From NCBI RefSeq assembly GCF_002797415.1, contig NZ_KZ454944.1, forward strand, positions 3,539,567 through 3,603,566: a DNA stretch of 64,000 nucleotides. Reading direction: 5' to 3'. The first letter of the stretch is position 1; each line of letters opens with the position of its first letter. This DNA is from Bacillus alkalisoli. GTDB taxonomy: Bacteria; Bacillota; Bacilli; Bacillales; Bacillaceae_I. The notes below the pieces were generated by a model. It worked only from the letters and a program-made list of their open reading frames with translations, searched no databases and was not told where the DNA came from. The position numbers and the translations under genes were made by a program. Shown here one piece after another: positions 26,830 through 35,442 of the stretch.

Positions 26830-27267
26830 ATGAAAAAAGTAGTATTTGGCTCATTAGTAGTTTTATTATTAGTGTATGGTTTTGTAATTTACTCCTATGC
26901 GCAGCCGGGTTACCTAGCTGGTGAAACGGAAGAATGGTCTGCATCATACGTTTCTGAACAGTCGGCAAAAGACATATGGAGAGGTGATTTTACCTGGGAG
27001 AAAAAGAGTGGAATTATTACAAAATATGAATTTAAGAAGAATGGACAAACAATCACAAACCTCGTGGAAAATGCAGTAATTGATATGGCATCTACAGAAA
27101 AATACTCCTTTGCGTCTTTAGGGGAACCGCCTGTAAAGGGGGAAAACTATGAATTAGTCATAACATGGGCTTTTGAGGGGCAAGAGAAAGTGGAAACAGT
27201 CCAACTAGATTATCAAAACAGGTACTTTGTTGCTCCAAGGTTCATTTATAGTTTTAGTAATAACTAA
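26830..27267 (+). CDS. Exported protein of unknown function
   Basis: 145 residues from ATG 26830 (AAAGGTGG upstream). An N-terminal signal or anchor segment (KKVVFGSLVVLLLVYGFVIY) is followed by a soluble domain with alternating polar and apolar residues that suggests a beta-sandwich. It lacks a lipobox cysteine. I do not recognise the family. It stands alone and has its own terminator. Confidence 0.6.
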   Translation: MKKVVFGSLVVLLLVYGFVIYSYAQPGYLAGETEEWSASYVSEQSAKDIWRGDFTWEKKSGIITKYEFKKNGQTITNLVENAVIDMASTEKYSFASLGEPPVKGENYELVITWAFEGQEKVETVQLDYQNRYFVAPRFIYSFSNN

Positions 27268-27279
27268 TGTATTAAAAAG

Positions 27280-27317
27280 AAGGACTCTCTTTTCTAGACA
27301 AGGGGAGTCCTTTGTAA
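27280..27317 (+). terminator. Terminator of the exported-protein gene
   Basis: AAGGACTC ... GAGTCCTT with an 18-nt loop, 12 bp after the stop codon; only TTTG follows, so strength is moderate. Confidence 0.65.
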
Positions 27318-27396
27318 AAATTACTATTTTTTTAAGAATAGGTCATGTGTATATGGAGCAGATCTAAGATTCTAATTTGAAAAGGTGGAGTAGAAA

Positions 27397-27663
27397 ATGC
27401 ATATAAATTTTCTGTTGACTAGCATTCTGTTACTAGTTATTGTTGTTACCTTACTTATACTAATTAAGGGAAGAAACAAACTAATATCTTCAATACTAGG
27501 TGTTAGTATTACTATCTCTGGTTGCTCTCTATTAATATATTATGCTGTCACAGAAAATCCTGATCCTGGTTATACGCTCTATTCTACTTTCATAATAATT
27601 TCAGGGTTGTTAATAAACGTGGTTAGTTTTCTATTTAGTAAGCAAAGTGAAAATTATAGATAA
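27397..27663 (+). CDS. Small three-helix membrane protein
   Basis: 88 residues with AAGGTGGAG before the ATG. Three hydrophobic stretches (about 5-22, 29-47, 57-78) and a short charged tail. No family recognised. Confidence 0.55.
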   Translation: MHINFLLTSILLLVIVVTLLILIKGRNKLISSILGVSITISGCSLLIYYAVTENPDPGYTLYSTFIIISGLLINVVSFLFSKQSENYR

Positions 27664-27820
27664 CATGGGCAACAGGACAGGTTCAGTGCTAATTATTTAT
27701 AGAAAAACGGTTAGCCTCTGCTTTTTAGAGTCCTTTTGAATTAAGGGTAGCTTTATTTTAAAAGGATACTTTTTAGTAACCAGTCACTAATAATTACCAA
27801 TATTTTCTTGTGGAGTATAG

Positions 27821-27863
27821 TGCCAGACCCCCGCTACGCTAATTTTTTAACGAACTGGGAGTC
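27821..27863. repeat. Degenerate REP-like palindrome joined to a MITE-like repeat
   Basis: GCCAGACCCCCGCTACGCTAA then TTAACGAACTGGGAGTCT; the right arm runs straight into the MITE-like copy at 27866. Confidence 0.5.
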
Positions 27864-27865
27864 TA

Positions 27866-27959
27866 ATAGACAATGGGACAGGTTTAATGTCCAGGAAAAT
27901 ACTTACAGTTTTAGTTTGCTTCCAGTATTTATTTGGACAATGAATGTCCCTCTGTCCAC
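27866..27959. repeat. MITE-like repeat, intact copy
   Basis: 94 bp nearly identical to 21894-21987; right end TGTCCCTCTGTCCAC, left end weakened to ATAGACAATGGGACA. It forms part of the larger duplicated block 27866-29230. Confidence 0.75.
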
Positions 27960-28086
27960 TATTGGGAAAGCGAATGATTTAAGGGATAAGGAAAATGAAC
28001 TTTATTCATATAATGTTTTCAGGTCTTAATTATTGCGCAACTAAACAATTTTCTCGAATCTTTTTTCGAAACATAATTCTTCTTAT

Positions 28087-28623
28087 TTAATTATTAAATA
28101 GTTTGATAACATCATTAGATGTTAATTCGGGTTTTTCTTTACTGTTTTTAGCTTGAGCATAAAGCAAAGTTTTACCTTTTATTTCGAAAGATTGAACTTG
28201 TAAAGAGAAATCATCAGGTGAAGGTATAGAAATAGCTGATTTATCTTCCAAAAAGGTTGCAACAAATATGTGATAGTCGAATAATGGTTTTTCCCCAAAT
28301 GGTAAATCATTATTAGTCACAACAATTGCAGAGGCGTATTCATGGGAACTTGGACTAGATAAATATGTTCCTGTTGCAAAATTACTCCACATCCATAATT
28401 TATTCCTTTTAGCAGTTAGAACACCTAAATTTTCTCCATCAGTTAACAATAATACTTTTACTAATGGTCCATCATTTTGTGTGATTTCTTCACTATGTAT
28501 AATATTCTTAGTTGAGAAGCCATAATCATGCAAAAAAGAAGATAAGCTAAAATTATAATAATAACCGATTGAAATAATGGTACATATCAATCCAATAAAA
28601 AGGATTTTTTTATATCTTTTCAC
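28087..28623 (-). CDS. Membrane-anchored protein of unknown function
   Basis: 178 residues with a probable GTG start at 28623, 7 nt after GGAGGTGTG; an ATG five codons upstream overlaps that site. One N-terminal membrane segment (ILFIGLICTIISIGYYYNF) and an extracytoplasmic domain with SHEYASAIVVTNNDLPFGEK. No family recognised. A truncated duplicate lies at 22112-22366. It is followed upstream by the GNAT gene on the same strand (41-bp gap), so the two may be co-transcribed. Confidence 0.6.
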   Translation of the reverse strand: MKRYKKILFIGLICTIISIGYYYNFSLSSFLHDYGFSTKNIIHSEEITQNDGPLVKVLLLTDGENLGVLTAKRNKLWMWSNFATGTYLSSPSSHEYASAIVVTNNDLPFGEKPLFDYHIFVATFLEDKSAISIPSPDDFSLQVQSFEIKGKTLLYAQAKNSKEKPELTSNDVIKLFNN

Positions 28624-28664
28624 CTTACACACCTCCATTTACTGTTCCAATCTTATACCAAATC

Positions 28665-29156
28665 TTAGCGAAAAGCCTTCACAACAATCCCATCATTGGC
28701 AGGTTCAAAATCATGCTCCGGTACTCGAACAAACTCGAATTTTTCATATAGCTTTATGGCGTTTCCCATGAACTCTCCAGTATGTAGGCCAATGGAAAAT
28801 AAGCCTTTCCATCCTGTTCGGTTAATACATTCTGCCACTAAAACGGAAGCTACTCCTTTTCCTCGTAAAGATGGTGCTACGGCAAGCATTCGTAGCTCTG
28901 AGTGTTCGAGAGCATCTCCATATCCTTCATAAGCTTTCAAATTTGGAGGAAATAAAACTACACTTCCTACTAATTTTCCATCCATTTCTGCAACTATTAT
29001 TTCGACGCCATCTTGCATATCAGTTTCGGAGAGGATGGATCTTTTTAATAATTTCCAATGGGCTTCTGGTAGTTTTTTTGCATATTCTTTATAAGCTTCT
29101 AAACGCTGTTCACGAATGAATGTTATTTCCGTTGCTTTTGCATTACGGATGTTCAT
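28665..29156 (-). CDS. GNAT family N-acetyltransferase, copy 2
   Basis: 163 residues, same start and ribosome binding site as copy 1 at 22386-22889. The acetyl-CoA motif RMLAVAPSLRGKGVASVLV is intact. Copies differ at few residues. Here the last codons are lost through a TTA to TAA change. The upstream about 70 bp are duplicated as well, up to AGGTAATGTT. Confidence 0.85.
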   Translation of the reverse strand: MNIRNAKATEITFIREQRLEAYKEYAKKLPEAHWKLLKRSILSETDMQDGVEIIVAEMDGKLVGSVVLFPPNLKAYEGYGDALEHSELRMLAVAPSLRGKGVASVLVAECINRTGWKGLFSIGLHTGEFMGNAIKLYEKFEFVRVPEHDFEPANDGIVVKAFR

Positions 29157-29212
29157 ATTTTCCACTCCTTAGCTTTCTATAAGAAACTTTCCATTGCTAT
29201 CCTCGGCACCTA

Positions 29213-29362
29213 TTAACAAGTTTTAGGTAATGTTTTAGATGGCGGATTTGTTCCTGACTTTTTCCAATATCCTGCATAGACATCTGTGTTGTGCGCAACA
29301 CTACTAATTGAAAAACCTAACATAGCACTAATAAAAACAGCTAAGAATAAAATTTTTTTCAA
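29213..29362 (-). CDS. Short secreted peptide or truncated exported protein
   Basis: 49 residues, TTG start behind AAGGGGAAGAG. A clear signal peptide (KKILFLAVFISAMLGFSISSVA) is followed by only about 25 residues including DVYAGYWKKSGTNPP. It may be a remnant cut where the duplicated GNAT block begins (the frame ends at 29213 inside the sequence shared with copy 1), or a small secreted peptide of the lactococcin-972 kind. I cannot decide. Confidence 0.4.
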   Translation of the reverse strand: MKKILFLAVFISAMLGFSISSVAHNTDVYAGYWKKSGTNPPSKTLPKTC

Positions 29363-29479
29363 GTTTCTCTTCCCCTTTACTAGTAAAGTTTTCTGAATAT
29401 TTGATTCCTAGTTGCGAGATGTTTCATTGCGCTACAAGCAACTACATTAACTTCTCTCAACATTATTTTATTAATTAAA

Positions 29480-29884
29480 TTAATCTTCTATTGGTAATTG
29501 GTGGATTACTTCATATAAACCATCTTTTTGATAATCCCAATAACGACTAATAACACCTGATGTTACGGAATCATTAAAATAACCTAATTCATACACTAGT
29601 TCTCCATTACTAATAAAAAATAATTTATAATCAGGATTTCCTAGCTCTACCGCTTTTGTGGAACGATTATCAGAAGAAGATAGTTCTTTTATTAGATCAT
29701 TAATAAAATCTTGGTCCGTGACTATAGCAACATGTTCATTACTTAACCAATCTACTACCTCTATTTCTGTAATTGTATGATCAATGTTAAAATTACTTAT
29801 TTTTATTACAGGGTCTTCTTGAACCGTTTGACATGCTACAAATAAAGGCACTACAAAGAATATGATGCATACTAGTTTTCTCAC
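29480..29884 (-). CDS. Putative lipoprotein
   Basis: 134 residues, GTG start behind GGAGGGG. The signal peptide ends in a lipobox-like PLFVAC (Cys18), so the protein should be lipid-anchored on the outer face of the membrane. The mature part (about 115 residues) is unrecognised, with alternating apolar residues. No operon partner. Confidence 0.6.
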   Translation of the reverse strand: MRKLVCIIFFVVPLFVACQTVQEDPVIKISNFNIDHTITEIEVVDWLSNEHVAIVTDQDFINDLIKELSSSDNRSTKAVELGNPDYKLFFISNGELVYELGYFNDSVTSGVISRYWDYQKDGLYEVIHQLPIED

Positions 29885-30280
29885 TAAATCCCCTCCGACT
29901 TTCTCTACTGTAAAATATTAAAATGATTATAATAACTACAAAAACAATACCATAAATTAGTAATAACGTACCGCTAAATTCCTATAATAATATTACATTT
30001 TTGCTAGATAGGAGTTTTATAAGGAATGGGAGCCTTTAGGGTAAACCTCACCTTTTACTATGTCCCAATAGCATTTAATGGTAGAAATTACTGTAAAAGT
30101 GCCCAGTACACAATATATTAGAATCACCATAAACTTTAGCGAGCATACCAGTTTAAAATCCTTCTAGTGATAGTGTACCAAGTCCTAGTATCATTATTAC
30201 TCCGTATACACTACCAAAAATGTGAACTTTGGGGTAATTTAGATTTAACTAAGATGTGGTTACCGAGTTAGACGAACGAG

Positions 30281-30329
30281 GACGGGGTTACATTTCTCAT
30301 TTGAGAAGAATGAGAAATGTAACCCCGTC
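30281..30329. repeat. Perfect 21-bp stem hairpin in a gene-free spacer
   Basis: Positions 30281-30301 and 30309-30329 are exact reverse complements around a 7-nt loop; the stem opens with GACGGGG and closes with CCCCGTC, followed by CCTAATTT. It lies in the 644-bp spacer 29885-30528, where I find no gene. A single GGGACGG or CCCGTCCC arm recurs at 801-815, 18145, 44565 and 47019. Confidence 0.75.
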
Positions 30330-30528
30330 CCTAATTTAACTAATCACGTTTTTATATACTTCCTAATAGTTTACCCTGTCATTTTAAACACCAAGACTAA
30401 AGTTAAAGACATCTTCACTACCTCCACTTGTACCAAATTATATAAAAATAACCTAACTCCTATTGCGTTAAAGTTTTACAGTAATTTGGATACTAGTCCT
30501 ATGGCCGGATCGTACCTACACCTTCATT

Positions 30529-33084
30529 TTACTCACATCTAGCATACTTCACCCTTCTTACCCTATTATTCATCAATAATCTTAAGTACAATATTGAAAA
30601 TACCATCGTAAAGCTAAAAAAGGACACACTAGATACGAATGAAATTAATAAATGATGAATAGTAAAATTGAATACCAGTGTAAATAAAATTACTCCCATT
30701 ATATGTCCAAAAATTATTGCTATACCTGACCATATGGCTACTTCTCTACTCCAACTACTTACTATTTTACGATCATTCCAACCAATGGTTGATAACAATT
30801 TCACCTCATCTTTTCTAAACACTGTCAATGTACTTAAAGAATCAACTAACGAAATGAGAGCAAAAATGAATACACTTATAATAATTAGATAGTGAAAGTG
30901 ACTAATTTGAAAATATACATATTTACCAAGATAGGTTGTCGTTGTTTGCTCCATCGTAGTTTGAAGAGACAGATAGACAAAGATTGATAGTGTACTTACT
31001 AATGCAAATTGGATAAACGTTGAAACTAAAAGTGATTGAAAGTATAGAATACTCTTAAGTGGAAAAGGTAATATTTTTCCCTTCAGAGTGTTCTTGATCA
31101 GATTGCTAGTACGAATTGGCTCTGTCGTATGGTCCCTCGTATTTCTAACTGTTAGGAAAACAATAAGAACATAACAAAGAACCGTTAATAATAAATGATA
31201 AAAAATGACTTGTCTGCTAGTTTCTAATAGAAAAACCAAGATACTATTTGAAACAATATAGGATAAAACAAGTAAAATACTTAACTCTGTAAATAAAAGT
31301 TGTTTTACTTTTTTGCTATCCCAACCAAATTGATGTAATAGAGCTATTTCTTCTTTTTTCATTAATAAGTAGAAATTAATTCTGTTAACTAAGTAAATGA
31401 ACGCAGTTATGGAGAACAGAATCATTAATAGAATCGTCGTTCCGCTCCAGTTTTCACTAATAGAAGCTGCTGCTCCTAACGTAGTCCACGGTTGGATGAC
31501 GGTACCAACCCCCTCCACCATAACGGGTACCTCTTTATAGGAAGAACCAGCAACAACGTCCACTTCGAAACCAAGTTCCAGCAAGCGTGTGGCAACTTCT
31601 TCTATTTTTACTTTTGCTGCCTTATTATATTCTATTATCCCCGCAATCCTAACCCTTATCGCGTCAATAGGTTGGTCCCCTTTAATGAGTTGTGCATCTT
31701 GTAAAGTGATGACTCCGTGAGCAGGTGAAGAGACAAAGCTTCCAGGATAAATGGTTGAAGTTAGCTCTTTCGGAGGTGCCACTTCCGTACCATTAGAATC
31801 TTTAATAAGCTCAACTGGCGCTAATTGATAGATACCTAATGGACTGGAAGATAAGTCGGCTTCAAATTCTTTTATGGTGTATTCTCCAGTTGGATGAAAC
31901 ACAAATGGAATCTCGTAACCAAGTTCAGCGAAAGTCCCTCCAGATTTATTTATTTCTCTATAAACTGGCACTCCATTTTCGTTACCTTTTTTTGTTACAT
32001 ATAGATTACTTTGAGTGAGTTCATAATGAATGGGTGAAATAGAATAGAAGGTAACGTTCCCTTTATCGCCATGATAGTTATCGTAATCATCATTAATAGA
32101 TAGGTCTTCGTTAAGTTGAAATGTTTTATATTGAAACGGCTTTACTTCATCATTAAAATATTTTTTAAATGTGCTTTCATCTAGGTGAGGGTATTGCAGA
32201 AGCATTTGATGCATCTTTTCTATTTTTTCATATTCAAGTGTATAAAATGATTCACCTTCTGCTAATCCTAATTCTTTTTTCCATTCCTCTGTTTGTACCT
32301 TCGTTATGTCTAAAGTCTCCCACTCTAATTCTGCTCCGAGCGGCACTTGTGGATCGGTAAGGTTCATCACATTAATGATCGGAGTCTCACCAGCAAACTC
32401 ATAAAATTGCTTTTGAGCGCTATCTAAGTCATCTAGTAAACTAGCGAATGCTATACCTGTTAACTCCTCCTCACTTATCGGATCTATTCCAACTAACAAA
32501 TGAAATGTATTCGGCAACAAGAAAGTAGGTGGTGCCTCATCACTAAACCTTGCATTTCCACTAGAAAACGCAAAGAACGGAGGGGTATGTAACGGGATTT
32601 CTTCTTGTTCAATTAATGTACCAACATTAGACTCTTCTTCGTTGATTACATATTCATTCACACCATCCCACGTGAAAAATGTGGCAGAAACTCTACTAGA
32701 TTGGGTAGGCATCCATGTAGCAAAGGATTTGCTTTCACCAGTAAAATAACCGAGGGAGGATACAGGGGCAGCTATTTCGATATCTTCCATTCCCTTAATG
32801 ATTTCCCACTCATCTAAAGAAATGCCACCATTTCCATAGGATAAGTAATTTTCTTCCACAATTCCGAGCTCTGTTTCCACTAAAGTACGGGCACCTGCAG
32901 GCCGTACTAATATATCGTAACTTCCTCTAGCATACTTCGTAATATCATCCTCAATCTTCACCATTGTTTCTTTGAGTGTTGTAATAGATAGAGGTATAAT
33001 CGTCGTAATTAAAACTACACCAATCATAAAGGAAACCATAATATTTTTTTGATGGATCATTGATTTGAGCAATACTTTTATCAT
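30529..33084 (-). CDS. ABC transporter permease, FtsX/MacB type
   Basis: 851 residues: one N-terminal membrane helix (about 17-38), a large extracytoplasmic region (about 40-560), then FtsX-type helices about 560-585, 600-650, 690-720, 740-770 and 790-820. It starts inside the end of the ATPase gene (ATGA overlap), so translation is coupled. Such transporters move lipoproteins or peptides, or transmit force across the membrane rather than import nutrients. Control by the ECF sigma factor at the head of the operon suggests a cell-envelope or antimicrobial-peptide stress role. A 3' duplicate is at 20362-20811. Confidence 0.85.
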   Translation of the reverse strand: MIKVLLKSMIHQKNIMVSFMIGVVLITTIIPLSITTLKETMVKIEDDITKYARGSYDILVRPAGARTLVETELGIVEENYLSYGNGGISLDEWEIIKGMEDIEIAAPVSSLGYFTGESKSFATWMPTQSSRVSATFFTWDGVNEYVINEEESNVGTLIEQEEIPLHTPPFFAFSSGNARFSDEAPPTFLLPNTFHLLVGIDPISEEELTGIAFASLLDDLDSAQKQFYEFAGETPIINVMNLTDPQVPLGAELEWETLDITKVQTEEWKKELGLAEGESFYTLEYEKIEKMHQMLLQYPHLDESTFKKYFNDEVKPFQYKTFQLNEDLSINDDYDNYHGDKGNVTFYSISPIHYELTQSNLYVTKKGNENGVPVYREINKSGGTFAELGYEIPFVFHPTGEYTIKEFEADLSSSPLGIYQLAPVELIKDSNGTEVAPPKELTSTIYPGSFVSSPAHGVITLQDAQLIKGDQPIDAIRVRIAGIIEYNKAAKVKIEEVATRLLELGFEVDVVAGSSYKEVPVMVEGVGTVIQPWTTLGAAASISENWSGTTILLMILFSITAFIYLVNRINFYLLMKKEEIALLHQFGWDSKKVKQLLFTELSILLVLSYIVSNSILVFLLETSRQVIFYHLLLTVLCYVLIVFLTVRNTRDHTTEPIRTSNLIKNTLKGKILPFPLKSILYFQSLLVSTFIQFALVSTLSIFVYLSLQTTMEQTTTTYLGKYVYFQISHFHYLIIISVFIFALISLVDSLSTLTVFRKDEVKLLSTIGWNDRKIVSSWSREVAIWSGIAIIFGHIMGVILFTLVFNFTIHHLLISFVSSVSFFSFTMVFSILYLRLLMNNRVRRVKYARCE

Positions 33085-33752
33085 ACAACAACATCCAATG
33101 CTAGCTGTCTATTTTGAAGGAAAAGCTGTTTATCCCCTTTTTTTGCAATTTCTTTATCATGGGTTGCGACAATTAAGGTATGACCAAGTTTATGGATGCT
33201 CGAAAAAACATCCATTATTCGATCCCTATTTTCTATATCAAGATTTCCTGTAGGCTCGTCACAAATTAAAATAGCCGGATTATTAATTAAAGCTCTCGCT
33301 ATTGCTACTCTTTGCTTTTCCCCTCCCGATAATTCACTTGGCAGGTGTTTTAGCCGATGCGACATACCTACTTCTTGTAACAAATCGTTAGCTCGTTCCA
33401 GAATAGCTTTGTGCTTTTTATAAGGTAGTAATGGAAAACACACATTGTCTAGAACATTATATTGTGGAAGCAGACGAAAATCTTGGAAGACGAACCCAAT
33501 TTTTTCTCTTCTTAACTTTTGCAATTGGGCTGGTGTACTTTCCCCCGTTAATACACCATTGATATGAACACTGCCATTTTTAGGAATATCCAATCCTCCT
33601 AAACAATTTAATAAGGTAGATTTCCCAGTGCCAGATGCTCCAAGAATACTTGTCCATTCTCCCTTTCTAATCGTGAAAGAAATACTTTCTAACACCGGAA
33701 TGTAATTGTTTCCCATAAAGTAACCGTGATTTAAATCTGTCACTGTAATCAT
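33081..33752 (-). CDS. ABC transporter ATP-binding protein (LolD/MacB type)
   Basis: 223 residues from ATG 33752 (GGGGGAT upstream; an ATG five codons earlier sits inside that site). Walker A GASGTGKST (about 38-46), signature LSGGEKQR, Walker B ILICDEPTGNLD, and the H-loop ATHD are all present. It powers the FtsX-type permease encoded directly downstream with a 4-bp overlap. Confidence 0.93.
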   Translation of the reverse strand: MITVTDLNHGYFMGNNYIPVLESISFTIRKGEWTSILGASGTGKSTLLNCLGGLDIPKNGSVHINGVLTGESTPAQLQKLRREKIGFVFQDFRLLPQYNVLDNVCFPLLPYKKHKAILERANDLLQEVGMSHRLKHLPSELSGGEKQRVAIARALINNPAILICDEPTGNLDIENRDRIMDVFSSIHKLGHTLIVATHDKEIAKKGDKQLFLQNRQLALDVVV

Positions 33753-33771
33753 TCTTCCATCCCCCATTGGT

Positions 33772-34806
33772 TTAACGATTTACCTCTATTAAAAACTCAT
33801 CTAAAGTATTTTGTTTTTCATGTAAGTATGGAACAATCTTCAATACTTGAACATAATCCATAGGTTCAAACTTCCCTTGTAAATGAATGGTTTCCACCCA
33901 CTTATATTCCCCGTCTATAAGGTTTCTCTTAGACCTTATTAAGCTCGCACTTAATTGAATGTATTCCGTCTTTACTTCTACGCCCTCATGATCTATACCA
34001 GTTACGGCAAGTGAATAATCCAGCTTGTTCATATCTATTTTTTCTTTATTTACAACTACAAGTTCAGCCTCAACTTTTATGATAGAAGGCGACACCTTTG
34101 CCATTATTAATTCAAAATTAGAAAATTGATTGACCATTTTCTTTACGGGCGTAAAAGATATATACTCGCTATCTTGTTCTAACTCAAATTGAAAGGACCA
34201 AGTTCTCGTTAAATCTTTCGAACTGTGCATAACCAATTCGATTTTGTTTCCACTCACTTGATTTGGATCTATTTCTATAATGGAAGAATAACTTTTATTC
34301 GGCTCTATGTTCCATTTATGTTCTAGAACAGTATTTTGGTTTATAAGCGTTCCATCGATTCTCCAACTAAATTGAATATCTTCTTTCATTTCAGAATTAG
34401 ACTCTACTTTATAACTTACGGCTAAACGGTTTTTGTCATAGAATGCCTCTTCTAGTGTAACTTTCACATGTTCGTGAGTTGCTGTTAGATTGAACTTTTT
34501 TACTTTCCCATCTTTCACCATTTTCACAAGACCAGCATCTCCTGTTTGGAGAAAAATACTGTTGGGCTGCTCTTCCTTTTCGGCTTGATTTTGTTCACTT
34601 ATAAATACTTGGAGTAAAATACTGACCAATCCAATGACGAAAATAGAGGCTATAGAAACCATCCATCGCTGTTTTTTTCTTTCTTTGTACTTTTTGTTCA
34701 TTGTAATAGTACTTAAAGATTCTTGAACGGTAGCATTTAGCTTCTCCTTTGGAATCGGTATATCCTCAAACATTTTCTTTATATCTTTTTCTATATCATG
34801 CTTCAT
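33772..34806 (-). CDS. DUF4179-like anti-sigma factor
   Basis: 344 residues from the ATG at 34806; an ATG three codons upstream is also possible. A cytoplasmic N-terminal region of about 50 residues is followed by one membrane helix (WMVSIASIFVIGLVSILLQVF, about 47-67) and a large extracytoplasmic domain (about 70-344), as in DUF4179 proteins encoded behind ECF sigma genes. The start lies within the last codons of the sigma gene, so the two are translationally coupled. It should hold the sigma factor inactive until an envelope signal arrives. Confidence 0.75.
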   Translation of the reverse strand: MKHDIEKDIKKMFEDIPIPKEKLNATVQESLSTITMNKKYKERKKQRWMVSIASIFVIGLVSILLQVFISEQNQAEKEEQPNSIFLQTGDAGLVKMVKDGKVKKFNLTATHEHVKVTLEEAFYDKNRLAVSYKVESNSEMKEDIQFSWRIDGTLINQNTVLEHKWNIEPNKSYSSIIEIDPNQVSGNKIELVMHSSKDLTRTWSFQFELEQDSEYISFTPVKKMVNQFSNFELIMAKVSPSIIKVEAELVVVNKEKIDMNKLDYSLAVTGIDHEGVEVKTEYIQLSASLIRSKRNLIDGEYKWVETIHLQGKFEPMDYVQVLKIVPYLHEKQNTLDEFLIEVNR

Positions 34807-35323
34807 AAGAATCATCCTTTTCTAATTCTGACCTCATTTGTGCAAGTGTTCTATGTAATTTAGATTTTACGGATCCTTCTGGCTTATTTAGAAAATCTGC
34901 TATCTCTTTAATGGAATAATTTTTATAAAATCGTAGTAGTATGATTGTTTTTTGCTCCGTATTTAACCTATCAAAAACTTTTTCGAGATCCATTCTACTC
35001 GTAATTTGTTGTTGCATTTTTTCCTCTTTATACATAAAATCCTGTAATTCTACGGTTACTTCACGATTTTGCCTTCTTACAAAATCGATGGATGTATGGA
35101 TGGTTATTCTAGTAATCCAAGTCGAAAAGTATTTTTTCTCCTTTAAGCTGTAAAAATTTTTATACCCCTTTAATATAGATTCTTGGACAATATCAAGGGA
35201 ATCATGTTCATTTTTCACATAGGAGTAGGCGATTTTATACAATTTCTCTTGCTCTTTTACGACTAATTTTTCATATGTATGAAGTCCATTTTGTTTAAAC
35301 AAAGCTAGTAAACTGTGCATCAT
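34796..35323 (-). CDS. ECF-type RNA polymerase sigma factor
   Basis: 175 residues behind GGGAGGATA, two ATG codons in tandem. Region 2 (LYKIAYSYVKNEHDSLDIVQES, about 27-48, and KYFSTWITRITIHTSID) and region 4 with its HTH (YKNYSIKEIADFLNKPEGSVKSKLHR, about 135-160) are clear. It directs RNA polymerase to its own and other envelope-stress promoters. First gene of a four-gene operon with the anti-sigma factor and an ABC transporter. A likely autoregulated promoter is at 35344-35369. Confidence 0.9.
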   Translation of the reverse strand: MMHSLLALFKQNGLHTYEKLVVKEQEKLYKIAYSYVKNEHDSLDIVQESILKGYKNFYSLKEKKYFSTWITRITIHTSIDFVRRQNREVTVELQDFMYKEEKMQQQITSRMDLEKVFDRLNTEQKTIILLRFYKNYSIKEIADFLNKPEGSVKSKLHRTLAQMRSELEKDDSYEA

Positions 35324-35343
35324 TATCCTCCCTCACCCTATTA

Positions 35344-35369
35344 GACAGTAAGGTGACTCATTTCGTTCC
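35344..35369 (-). promoter_or_regulatory. Candidate ECF promoter of the sigma operon
   Basis: On the minus strand GGAAC (-35 type, 35369-35365), 17 bp, TGTC (-10 type, 35347-35344), about 20 bp before the sigma gene start. GGAAC/GAAAC with a CGTC-like -10 is the usual ECF pattern; the -10 deviates by one base. Confidence 0.5.
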
Positions 35370-35409
35370 AAGAAAAGTTATTTTTTCTTTATTAAATGAC
35401 AAAAGTAAA

Positions 35410-35436
35410 GGCCAGACACCAAGGGCGTCTGACCCA
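35410..35436 (-). terminator. Terminator of rlmCD
   Basis: GGTCAGAC ... GTCTGGCC stem read on the minus strand, followed by TTTACTTTT, 6 bp after the rlmCD stop. Confidence 0.7.
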
Positions 35437-35442
35437 GTTAAG

